From positions 1 through 64,000 of the forward strand of contig CANMDW010000008.1 of NCBI GenBank assembly GCA_947496705.1: 64,000 nt of DNA, written 5' to 3'. Every line of letters starts with the position of its first letter. Position 1 is the first letter of the stretch. Made by a program: the position numbers and the translations under genes. The DNA comes from an uncultured Aquimarina sp. Lineage in GTDB: Bacteria > Bacteroidota > Bacteroidia > Flavobacteriales > Flavobacteriaceae. Shown one piece after another: positions 1 through 7,712 of this stretch. The notes beneath the pieces were generated by a model that was given only the letters and a program-made list of their open reading frames with translations, searched no databases and had not been told where the DNA came from.

Positions 1-190
1 TCCGAGGTCCGAAGTTTAAAATCCTTAGACCGTAACTCCAAAACCGTAATTCATAATTTGTAACCACTCACATACTCCTCAACCCTACTAATGTCCGAGG
101 TCCGAGGTCCGAAGTTTAAAATCCTTAGACCGTAACTCCAAAACCGTAATTCATAATTTGTAACCACTCACATACTCTTCAACCCTACTC
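1..190. repeat. Tandem direct repeat, 100-bp period, two copies
   Basis: Bases 1-90 recur at 101-190 with one visible mismatch (cctc versus cttc near the end). Each copy starts with TCCGAGGTCCGAAG. The stretch to 240 continues as low-complexity AT-rich sequence with short repeats such as attctgaattctgaattc. No open reading frame of interest is present. Similar 'gtccgag/accgaag' strings occur at 12346-12412, suggesting a dispersed intergenic repeat family of this genome. Confidence 0.9.
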
Positions 191-244
191 CCTCATTCCT
201 CACAAATTTCATAATTCATAATTCTGAATTCTGAATTCAAAAAC

Positions 245-2065
245 TCACACCTCCCCTTCCAGCCTTTTAATAAAATAGGAAGGATAGATGCCTGTTTTTT
301 TATAAAACTTTTTGGCAAAGACTTCGGGAGAGTTAAATCCGATATCTTTTGAGATGGCTTTGATCGTGTATTTCCTGAAGATAGGATCGCATTGTAGTTT
401 CTCTATAGCAAAATCGATACGCAGGTCATTAATATATTGGTTAATACTCTTTTGTTTATACGTATTGACTACTATTGACAAATAACTGGAATTGGAGCCA
501 AAACTTTTGGCCAGGTCTTTGGCATTAACATGAGGGGCAAGATATCCCTGCCGTGCTTCAAACTGTTGTAGTTGAGCAAGCAAATGCTCGAGAGCCTCGG
601 TGCTGATCGCGGCCACGCCTACCCTTTCTTTGGGTATTTCGACAGGGGGTATATCTAGCCCGGTATTGGCATCTAATAGCTGCAGGAACCGTTTTTTATA
701 GAGATACTGCCTGTAATAATAATAAACCACACCTCCCAGGCTAAGCAGCAATAATATCGAGATCACAAGTGTCTGTCTGGCAATCTTATTTTTCTCATCC
801 TGTAAGGTCATATTTTTATGAATGAGTTTTTCGTTTTCATATTTGGTTACCGCATAAATCTCCCGATTGCGTTGGTTGTTGGCCATGATTTCATGATGAA
901 CTTTGTCATATTCTTTTGCTTCTTCGTTGACATTCTCTTTTAACTCAAAAATAAAGCCCAACGCCTCGAGAATTGAAATTAAACTACGGTGCTTTTTTGC
1001 ATTTTGATAGGCTTCTTCAGCGTATTGTAATGCCTTAGTTTTGTCTTTTTCTAAATAATATCTAGTCAGGTAAATATTACTCGTTATAAACCCTGGAATA
1101 TCCTTCGCTTCTTTTCGGATTGTCCTTGCCTTCAGCAGTATTGCTTCTGAGCTTTGGTTTTCCTTATTTTCCATCCATTGCACATACCCAAGATTGGCAA
1201 GTACTCTGGCATATTCTCGTTGATCTTGTTGTACCATAGAATCAGAAACTAATTCTTTTAATATTGAGATAGCTTCCTTATAATTACCTTGATTTGCTAA
1301 GATAAGGGCTTTGGTATTCTTAAATATCAATATATTTTCGATTCCTATTGCACGGATAGATATACTGTCCTTACCAAGGTTTAATGCTTGCACATTATAC
1401 TTTACGGCTTCATTAAAGTTTTTTTGCTCTCGATTCGCGACCGAAATAATATGATATAAACCGGAAAGGCTTCTTAAATCTGTGGTTTGTTCCAAATATT
1501 TTACCCCATCAATAGCTGTAGTTTTACTCCCTGAATAATCTCCTAAGATAGCCTGTATATTTGCCATACTCAACAAACTTCTGCCCGATCTGATGGTATC
1601 TTTAGTAATTCTTGATATTTTGAAAAGTTCATTATAACATTGAAATGCCTGATCTAATTGATTATTGTATTCAAAGTATATCCCTAGCTTGATGAGTGCT
1701 CTTTCAATATAGAACGTATCCCTATTCTTTTCTGCTAAATCATACAATATATTAGTGTATTTAATCGCACTATCATATTGTCTAGCCATCCCCAACAACC
1801 ATGTTTTTTGTAACAATCCTTTATAGATCAGGGAATCCTGTTGATACAACAATGCGCCTTTCAGGAATAAAGATACATTGGTTATCCGTTTGTTCAACGG
1901 TAAGGAATCCAGATTACTTAATTTATAATATGCATAGATGCTATCCTGTGCTCTCTGAGAAAAAGAGGGGGGAGCTTTTGTTTGACCAAAAACCTGTATA
2001 CTACTACAATGCATTATAAGCCCCACGATCATCAAAAAGGGGAAATTGACACGCCGATGTAGCAT
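245..2065 (-). CDS. TPR-sensor AraC-family transcriptional regulator with membrane anchor
   Basis: An N-terminal hydrophobic signal or anchor segment (MLHRRVNFPFLMIVG...) leads into about 370 residues of TPR-type helical repeats, a coiled coil, a single membrane helix (ISILLLLSLGGVVYYYY) and a C-terminal AraC/XylS double helix-turn-helix of about 100 residues ending near GIYPSYFIKRLE. The likely mode is a periplasmic or peptide-binding TPR domain controlling a cytoplasmic DNA-binding domain. I chose the ATG at 2065, not the longer frame from 2134, because the paralogue at 4487-6439 begins with the same type of signal sequence. The TPR, linker and coiled-coil parts are closely similar to that paralogue; only the output domain differs. 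Class is secure, ligand and targets are unknown. Confidence 0.85.
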   Translation of the reverse strand: MLHRRVNFPFLMIVGLIMHCSSIQVFGQTKAPPSFSQRAQDSIYAYYKLSNLDSLPLNKRITNVSLFLKGALLYQQDSLIYKGLLQKTWLLGMARQYDSAIKYTNILYDLAEKNRDTFYIERALIKLGIYFEYNNQLDQAFQCYNELFKISRITKDTIRSGRSLLSMANIQAILGDYSGSKTTAIDGVKYLEQTTDLRSLSGLYHIISVANREQKNFNEAVKYNVQALNLGKDSISIRAIGIENILIFKNTKALILANQGNYKEAISILKELVSDSMVQQDQREYARVLANLGYVQWMENKENQSSEAILLKARTIRKEAKDIPGFITSNIYLTRYYLEKDKTKALQYAEEAYQNAKKHRSLISILEALGFIFELKENVNEEAKEYDKVHHEIMANNQRNREIYAVTKYENEKLIHKNMTLQDEKNKIARQTLVISILLLLSLGGVVYYYYRQYLYKKRFLQLLDANTGLDIPPVEIPKERVGVAAISTEALEHLLAQLQQFEARQGYLAPHVNAKDLAKSFGSNSSYLSIVVNTYKQKSINQYINDLRIDFAIEKLQCDPIFRKYTIKAISKDIGFNSPEVFAKKFYKKTGIYPSYFIKRLEGEV

Positions 2066-3159
2066 AGGGGGTATATTTTTAGTTAGCTCTGGTTCTCTAA
2101 GTATAGCGTATAATTCGATACCACAAGGCAGCACCGCAGTAAATTTTATTGCTCGTTTTATCTTAGAGTATGTTTAAAAACCACTAAATTAATATAAGCT
2201 GATATATGATCATTGTAATATATAGTTAAAACCTGTGTCATTTTAATGCTAATACAATCAAAAATACCCTAGCAACACATCTCAAAAATGGTCCCCTCTT
2301 TAGCTAAAGCTACCGCTTACCTATATCTTTTTAATAAAGAATTCTAAAGGAACGTAGTAACAGCTCCTTCCCCTGATAGAGGAAGCCTGCCTGACGGCGA
2401 GGCAGGGTGTCCCGATCAAGATCGGGACGGAAGGGGTGATTATACGTAATTTAAATATACATGGTAATACTTTTGAAATTCTTACTTCTAGTTTTTACCC
2501 TTTCCGACCCACGCTTATGGCGTGGCCCACCTTTCCCTTTTAAGGGAAAGGAACTTATTATAATTTGAAATTATGTATGGGTAAGCGGTAGCTTCAATCC
2601 AAGGGAGAAGCTTGTTGCGTGTTGTAAGGATGAAAAAGTAAAATTAGAATTAACTCCTCTGCTTCTTAGATGTGTACACAAATGATTTAATATGATTTTG
2701 GTATCCCATCCTAAATCCCTACCTGGCGGTTTACCTACCATAGGTGGGCCAGGCAGGCTTCCCAAAGAGAAGGACATACAGGAATTAGCTCCCTTACCAT
2801 TTAACATAATGGGACAGTGTAGCAAGCAAAAAAAGAAAAAGCTGTAAAACTTTATACAGATAGCTTTTTAAATATTGATTATTAAGTATTTACGATTGGG
2901 CTACGGTAAAAAACCACAGAAAAATAGGAAATATCTTACGGGAAACCGTAAATATGTAAAAGCTTCTTATTATATTGTGCTTTCATTTTATATACGGACT
3001 CATCAGATAGAAGTATTTAATCTGAATATATAGTAGAATCATACTAAAAATACCAATATAATGGTTGATTTTTTAGATCAATCGTTATTCAGACCCTGCT
3101 TTTGTTGGCTCGCCAAAGTTTTACAATTGCGGGGTTGTTTTTGTCCACATTTAAAAGAC
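2066..3159. other. Gene-poor intergenic region with palindromic repeats
   Basis: About 1.1 kb upstream of the TPR-AraC gene. It holds short palindromic intergenic repeats: CCTGCCTGACGGCGAGGCAGG-like at about 2387-2407, GTCCCGATCAAGATCGGGAC at about 2408-2427, and an interrupted ACCTGGCGG...GGGCCAGGCAGG block near 2717-2756. A possible 84-codon frame at 2571-2825 (minus) looks spurious. The palindrome at 2936-2951 is listed separately. Confidence 0.6.
2936..2951. promoter_or_regulatory. Palindrome TTACGG-N4-CCGTAA, copy 1
   Basis: TTACGGGAAACCGTAA is a 16-bp palindrome with a 4-nt centre. Two more copies of the same half-sites lie at 3763-3778 and 6863-6878, all around the response regulator gene. 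At the spacing that works for the other two copies I see no good -7 box here on either strand; TATTGTGC at 2973-2980 is weak. It may be a distal or non-functional site. Confidence 0.45.
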
Positions 3160-3324
3160 TAGTGTTAAGTCAAGCAAACCTACACATAATTCAATGTATC
3201 TTTTTGCGGCATCCTTTTGTTAAAAAATAATCCCATAGCTACGGCTATGCAATGTTTTTTTGCCCAGGCCTGGCACAAAATCTACGATTGCCTTACCCGT
3301 CATTTCAGTCTTGACTTAACACTA
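3160..3324. mobile_element. MITE-like element, copy 1, with 27-codon ORF
   Basis: The 165-bp element has terminal inverted repeats TAGTGTTAAGTCAAG (left) and CTTGACTTAACACTA (right). On the minus strand, 3303 to 3220, it contains a 27-codon frame beginning MTGKAIVDFVPGLG and ending in TAA. A second copy follows directly and shares the junction bases. There is no room for a transposase, so it is a non-autonomous element or an insertion-sequence end. Confidence 0.65.
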
Positions 3325-3488
3325 GTGTCAAGTCAAACTAAAACTTACGTGTAATCCAATGCATCTTTTGCACCTGGCCGTCGTTAAAAAATAATTCCGT
3401 AGCTACGGCTATGCAATGTTTTTTTGCCTAGACCTGGCACAAAATCTACGATTGCCTTACCCGTCATTTCAGTCTTGACTTAACACTA
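3323..3488. mobile_element. MITE-like element, copy 2, with 27-codon ORF
   Basis: This tandem partner of the element at 3160-3324 has a slightly diverged left end (TAGTGTCAAGTCAA) and an identical right end (CTTGACTTAACACTA). The minus-strand 27-codon frame (3467 to 3384) encodes the same peptide as copy 1. The four differences in the frame are all synonymous third-position changes, while the sequence beyond the frame's stop codon is much more diverged. Confidence 0.65.
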
Positions 3489-3556
3489 GACATTTTTACA
3501 ATTGATCCTGTATCCTTAAGTTGTTATTCTTATCTATGTTCTGAATAACCCCTACA

Positions 3557-3710
3557 TAGTGTCTGGTCGGAAATATATCACTATTAAATTTATTTCTTTT
3601 TGCGTTATTTTTATTTGTTTTTTATCGCCTGATGCTAAGGCATCTGCGTCAAAAAATAAAATCAAAAATAATTCAAATTATAAAAACCACCTATTTCCGA
3701 CCAGACACTA
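3557..3710. mobile_element. MITE-like element with perfect 19-bp terminal inverted repeats
   Basis: The 154-bp element is bounded by TAGTGTCTGGTCGGAAATA and its exact reverse complement. The interior is AT-rich with a small hairpin (GATGC..GCATC). No coding capacity for a transposase is seen. The ends differ from those of the 3160-3488 elements, so it is a separate family apart from the shared TAGTGT start. It lies between the predicted promoter at 3734-3778 and the TPR-AraC gene. Confidence 0.65.
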
Positions 3711-3733
3711 CTTATTTTAAATCTACACCAAAA

Positions 3734-3778
3734 CAAATTTAGAACTAATAAACGACAATTCCTTACGGGTTTCCGTAA
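3734..3778 (-). promoter_or_regulatory. Leftward promoter with TTACGG-N4-CCGTAA site
   Basis: On the minus strand a perfect -7 box TAAATTTG (3734-3741) lies 29.5 bp from the centre of the palindrome at 3763-3778 (TTACGGGTTTCCGTAA on the plus strand). That places the palindrome near -41, a classic class II activator position. Transcription would run left, away from the response regulator gene and through the MITE-like elements towards the TPR-AraC gene. This is a prediction from motif geometry only. Confidence 0.5.
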
Positions 3779-3798
3779 TCCAGGCTTTTTTCTTTTGC

Positions 3799-4467
3799 CT
3801 ATAAAAGTCCCAGATCTTTGGTCATTGCCACAAGATGTATTGCATTTTTGGCCTTAAAACTATACTTTAACTTATTGAGCCGCTTTTCTATAGAGCTGAT
3901 GCTATTGGGGGAAATATGATTTTTTCTGAAATACTCCCCGATTTCTTCCTGTGTAAGACCGTCTGATAAATGTTTTAACAATAAAATATCATAGTCTCTA
4001 AGCTCAAATACATTATTCTTGTTCATTGCACTTTCGATATGGGGGGATACATACGTTTTATTATGGTATACTTCGGTAACCGATTGTACCAGTTCATTTA
4101 AGCCATAGCGCCCTTTACAAACATACCCATCGATACACTGCTCATCAAAAAGGGCTCTTACTTTTCCAGGCCTGTCTTCCATAGAGTATACAATCACTTT
4201 AATATCAGGATCTACAGATCGTATGGCCTCTATTAATTGAGCACCATTGGTTAATTTGCGTTCTCTATGGCTGTCTTTAAACGACAAGTCTGTCACCAGC
4301 AGGTCAAAAGGTTGATGATCTTTATGAGATCGTCTGAATTTCAGAAACGCTTCATCACAATATTGTGCTTGTAATATTTCTTTAGTACCTATCCTCTCCT
4401 GGAGAATATGTGCCACCCCATGATTAATGCTCCCAAGGTCTTCTGCAACTAAAACTTTATTGAACAT
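3799..4467 (-). CDS. LuxR/NarL-type response regulator
   Basis: 222 residues: an N-terminal receiver domain with the phosphoacceptor Asp60 (LLVTDLSF), a conserved Lys118 (YVCKG) and acidic residues near the N-terminus (VAEDLG), then a C-terminal helix-turn-helix (about 150-215; LTQEEIGEYF...SISSIEKRLNKL). The HTH is a divergent LuxR type, as is common in Bacteroidota. The gene starts 19 bp after the stop of the histidine kinase at 4487-6439 and is surely its partner. It probably binds an inverted repeat; the TTACGG-N4-CCGTAA palindromes around the locus are candidates. Confidence 0.9.
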   Translation of the reverse strand: MFNKVLVAEDLGSINHGVAHILQERIGTKEILQAQYCDEAFLKFRRSHKDHQPFDLLVTDLSFKDSHRERKLTNGAQLIEAIRSVDPDIKVIVYSMEDRPGKVRALFDEQCIDGYVCKGRYGLNELVQSVTEVYHNKTYVSPHIESAMNKNNVFELRDYDILLLKHLSDGLTQEEIGEYFRKNHISPNSISSIEKRLNKLKYSFKAKNAIHLVAMTKDLGLL

Positions 4468-4486
4468 ATGCTAACTTTTTATATAA

Positions 4487-6439
4487 TTAACTCGGAAATT
4501 TTATCTCGGCTTTAAAGCCTTTTCCTTTCTCTGAGTCAAAGATAAATATTCCTCCAATCGTTTTTATACGGTTTTCCGCATTCCGGAGGCCATTACTGTA
4601 AAAATTATTTTTTTTAGAAAAACCCACCCCATTATCTGCATAGTTTATTTTAATGTATTTGGATGTTTTTTTAAAGGTGACCGCTACCAGTGCGGCATTG
4701 CTGTGTTTTTTCATATTGATCATCAGCTCTTGTAATATACGGTGCAGGATGATCTTCTTTTCGGGAGTAACAGATGGCCAGTTGATCATATCGATATCTT
4801 TTATAATGATCTTAGTATCGTTGCTTCCATAACTACTCAACATACTGCCAAGTTCTTGTGCATAGAACCCTTCGGTATCAAAACCGCTATTTTCCCTCGA
4901 GATATCCCGGGTTCTGTTATAGATATCCTCGAGTTTATCGAGTACTTCGCCACTATTTTTATTATTCTGCACCTGGTTCATCACATGATAGACGTCATTG
5001 GCCAGCTCATCATGTAATTTTTTAGAGATCCGGGTTTCGGCATTATACACCTCCCTTATTTTTTCTCTTTTATATCGCTGTCTTAATAAATACATCACAA
5101 AACCACCGATCAATACGATAATAATGGTTACAAACAGGTTAATGATTCGTTGCCGTTCTTTTTTGGCGGTTTCGGCTTTTAATACCAGATTTTCGTTGGT
5201 AAGCTTTTCGTTTTCATATTTGGTCACTGCATAGATCTCCCGGTTGCTTTGATTGACCTCCTGTAATTTCTGATAGGTTTGATTAAATACCTTTGCTTCT
5301 TTCCTGGTGTTTTCTTTTAAGTCAAAAATAAAACCTAAGGCTTCCAGAATAGAGACCAAATTACGTCGCTTTTTTGCATTCTCGTAAGCTGCTTCAGCAT
5401 ATTGCAAGGCTTTAATGCTGTTTTTTTCTAGATAATATTTGGTCAGATATATATTATTAATAATTAACCCTTCTGTATCACCAATTTCTTTTCGTATTAA
5501 ACTTGCCTTAATTAGTATTTCTTTTGAACTCTTATTTTTTGGCTCCTCTTGCCATTTTACATACCCTAGATTTGCGAGTACTCGGGCATATTCTACATTG
5601 TCTTTCTGTACTATAGAATCAGAGACCAAAGCTTTTAATAGAGTTATTGCCGGTTTGTATTTACCTTGTCCAGCTAATATTAGCGCTTTGGTATTTTGAA
5701 ACATCAAAATATTATTTAGACCTATAGCTTTTATTGATAAACTGTCTTTGGCTAAGCCCAAAGCCCGAGTATTATATTTAAAAGCTTCTTTATAGTTTTT
5801 TTGATCTAAATTCGCCACCGAAATAATATGATATAAACCGGAAAGACTTCTCAGATCTGAAGTACCCTCTATGTATCCTACTCCATCAACCGCCGTGGTT
5901 TTACTCCCTGAATAATCACCAAGAGATGTTTGGATATTAGCCATCTTTAGGAGGCTTCTGCCTGATCGTATACTATCCTTCGTTATTCTTGATAGTTTAA
6001 AATGTTCATTATACACTTTAAAAGCTTCAGTCAATTGATTGTTCCCTTTATAATAAATACCTAATTTGATAAGGGCTTTTTCAATATTAATCGTGTCTCT
6101 GTTTTTAATTGCCAGATCATATAATTTGTATGTATACTTGATTGCACTGTCATATTGTTTTACCTTCCCGAGTAACCAGGTTTTTTGCAGTAAGCCTTTA
6201 TAAATCAAGGAATCTTGTTGATAAAAATAAGCACCTTTTAGAAAGAAGGACACATTGGTAATTCTGTCAGCTAAGGGTAACGAATCCACATTACTAAAAT
6301 TATAATAGGCAAAGATACTATCGCGTTCTTGTTTAGAAAAGGAAGGCGAAGTTTTTGCTTGACCGAATGTATGTATACTAGCATAAAATACCAGTCCCAT
6401 CATTATAAAAAAAGGGGAAATGACACGCCAAAGTTTCAT
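4487..6439 (-). CDS. TPR-domain sensor histidine kinase (DesK/LiaS type)
   Basis: 650 residues: signal peptide (1-26), TPR-like helical repeats (about 40-380), coiled coil, membrane helix (about 433-452), a HisKA_3-type dimerization helix with phospho-accepting His476 (KLHDELANDV), and a C-terminal HATPase (N box MINMKKHS, DNGVGF, GLRNAENRI). It pairs with the response regulator 19 bp downstream. Residues 1-430 are closely similar to the TPR-AraC regulator at 245-2065. The signal is unknown. The start ATG at 6439 lies 13 bp from a long inverted repeat that ends the upstream lipoprotein gene. Confidence 0.92.
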   Translation of the reverse strand: MKLWRVISPFFIMMGLVFYASIHTFGQAKTSPSFSKQERDSIFAYYNFSNVDSLPLADRITNVSFFLKGAYFYQQDSLIYKGLLQKTWLLGKVKQYDSAIKYTYKLYDLAIKNRDTINIEKALIKLGIYYKGNNQLTEAFKVYNEHFKLSRITKDSIRSGRSLLKMANIQTSLGDYSGSKTTAVDGVGYIEGTSDLRSLSGLYHIISVANLDQKNYKEAFKYNTRALGLAKDSLSIKAIGLNNILMFQNTKALILAGQGKYKPAITLLKALVSDSIVQKDNVEYARVLANLGYVKWQEEPKNKSSKEILIKASLIRKEIGDTEGLIINNIYLTKYYLEKNSIKALQYAEAAYENAKKRRNLVSILEALGFIFDLKENTRKEAKVFNQTYQKLQEVNQSNREIYAVTKYENEKLTNENLVLKAETAKKERQRIINLFVTIIIVLIGGFVMYLLRQRYKREKIREVYNAETRISKKLHDELANDVYHVMNQVQNNKNSGEVLDKLEDIYNRTRDISRENSGFDTEGFYAQELGSMLSSYGSNDTKIIIKDIDMINWPSVTPEKKIILHRILQELMINMKKHSNAALVAVTFKKTSKYIKINYADNGVGFSKKNNFYSNGLRNAENRIKTIGGIFIFDSEKGKGFKAEIKFPS

Positions 6440-6451
6440 TCCCCAAAATTA

Positions 6452-6510
6452 CTAAATTAAACCGGGTTTGTGTATTTTATAATTTTATTCACAAACCCGG
6501 TTTAATTTAG
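6452..6510. terminator. Perfect 21-bp inverted repeat between lipoprotein and kinase genes
   Basis: The arm at 6452-6472 (core AACCGGGTTTGTG) is exactly repeated in inverse at 6490-6510, with a 17-nt AT-rich loop. It lies just after the stop of the small lipoprotein gene and 13 bp before the kinase start, all on the minus strand. It probably terminates or attenuates transcription from the lipoprotein into the two-component operon. It could also be a regulator binding site, since there is no clean U-tract. Confidence 0.6.
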
Positions 6511-6525
6511 TATTAAAATTGGTCG

Positions 6526-6693
6526 TTAATTTCCTCCTCCTGAATCTTGATCAGGATCAACTCCACCATTTCCTCCATTACCAGTTCCCACTTCCTCCAG
6601 GGCAATATCTTCTTCTGCAATGCTATCTGCAGTACAGGCGGTAAAACTGGCTGTCATAAACAAAGTCATCAGTATATAAAATATAGTTTTCAT
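6526..6693 (-). CDS. Small secreted lipoprotein, 55 residues
   Basis: A short frame of 55 codons. It starts MKTIFYILMTLFMTASFTAC, a signal peptide with a lipobox-like FTAC, so Cys20 is probably lipidated. The mature part is acidic (ADSIAEEDIALEEVGTG) and ends in a Gly/Asn/Asp-rich tail. Its position directly upstream of a sensor kinase with an extracytoplasmic TPR domain suggests a ligand, accessory lipoprotein or output of that system; this is inference. The leader (6722-6768) can form a GGTTGCTG/CAGCAACC stem. Confidence 0.65.
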   Translation of the reverse strand: MKTIFYILMTLFMTASFTACTADSIAEEDIALEEVGTGNGGNGGVDPDQDSGGGN

Positions 6694-6862
6694 AATTCTT
6701 TTTTTTTGGATTAAACAAAGGGGTTGCTGTCCGGATAATTTTCCAGATCATTTTGTTGTTCAGCAACCGATTACATAAGGGAGTACTCCTTTGATTTTTT
6801 GGAAAGTTGGAATCTGATACAGTGGTGTTTGGCTACTTTCCAATAGACTACCAATCACCACT

Positions 6863-6907
6863 TTACGGATTCCCGTAAAAACTGGGTTCATACATTCACT
6901 ATGTTAG
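6863..6907 (+). promoter_or_regulatory. Rightward promoter with TTACGG-N4-CCGTAA site
   Basis: Palindrome TTACGGATTCCCGTAA at 6863-6878, followed 29.5 bp from its centre by a -7-like box TATGTTAG (6900-6907; consensus TAnnTTTG). The spacing is identical to the site at 3734-3778 on the other strand. It would drive the gene at 7033. The palindrome could also act leftward on the lipoprotein gene, where I see no good -7 box. Confidence 0.45.
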
Positions 6908-7032
6908 CAAAGTATAACCGGAACTAGTTACTAATGTGAATTTAGGGAGTGTTTAGGCTTTTGTTGATAAGCAATTCCAAAGATTCCAGAGATTCCTTAG
7001 AAACCCTTAAAATTCCAATAATATGAATCGCT

Positions 7033-7605
7033 ATGGAACGCAAAACAAGCTTAACGTACAGGAATGAAATCCTGGAAAAGTACAAAAGGGAAAAAGGTGG
7101 TGAGATGATTAGTTATCTCCTCGAACCCACCCGAAAACAGATCAAAGAAGCCTGTATATGGCTGTTAAACCGAAGAAATGAAAAATATGATGATAGTATT
7201 TTGAATCGTTTTTTTAAATTTAAAGAAGGTGAAAACAAATTATATGCTATTGAAAGAGTGAAAGGAGATAAATTTAAGCCGATTGTAAATTTTTTGAATG
7301 GGGAAACAAAATCTACTACACCGGCAAATCTGGAGTTGATTAGCTGGCTTATTGATTTTAAGCCAAGACCGCTCTCGATTTATTTGAAGGCTGATCCTGT
7401 AAAAGAAGAAGAGGAAAGAGAGGAAAGAGAGGAAGAAATAACAGTACAGGAGCCCTACCAAAAGGACCATCTGATACAGGCTAAAAAAGAAGTTGACATA
7501 GCAGATATTCCTGAAACCAAGGTGATCCAAAGGGATCATAAAAGTATCACCATTATTTCTCAGATCAATCCTTCTCTTAAGATCACGACAATCGTGTCGT
7601 TATGA
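7033..7605 (+). CDS. Hypothetical protein, charged, 190 residues
   Basis: I do not recognise a named family. The N-terminal 120 residues look like a small alpha/beta or helical domain (KQIKEACIWLLNRR...LNRFFKFKEGENKLYAIERV...). There follows a Glu/Arg-rich low-complexity stretch (EEEEREEREEE, about 125-135) and a beta-rich tail. There is no signal peptide or membrane helix, so it is probably cytoplasmic. It stands alone, downstream of the palindrome at 6863-6878, so it may be a target of the neighbouring two-component system. Confidence 0.65.
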   Translation: MERKTSLTYRNEILEKYKREKGGEMISYLLEPTRKQIKEACIWLLNRRNEKYDDSILNRFFKFKEGENKLYAIERVKGDKFKPIVNFLNGETKSTTPANLELISWLIDFKPRPLSIYLKADPVKEEEEREEREEEITVQEPYQKDHLIQAKKEVDIADIPETKVIQRDHKSITIISQINPSLKITTIVSL

Positions 7606-7712
7606 TCTGTGAGTATAAAAGTTGATCTGTGTAATCGTAATAAGGGAAAAAACGATTCACTTGCCAGGTCGGGTATATCCAGGCTTACCCGCCAACAGGC
7701 AAATTCAGATTA

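Noticed and set aside
2571..2825. 84-codon minus-strand ORF in the intergenic region
   Set aside because: It runs through dispersed palindromic repeats, has no promoter or recognisable domain, and its composition looks like translated repeat sequence.
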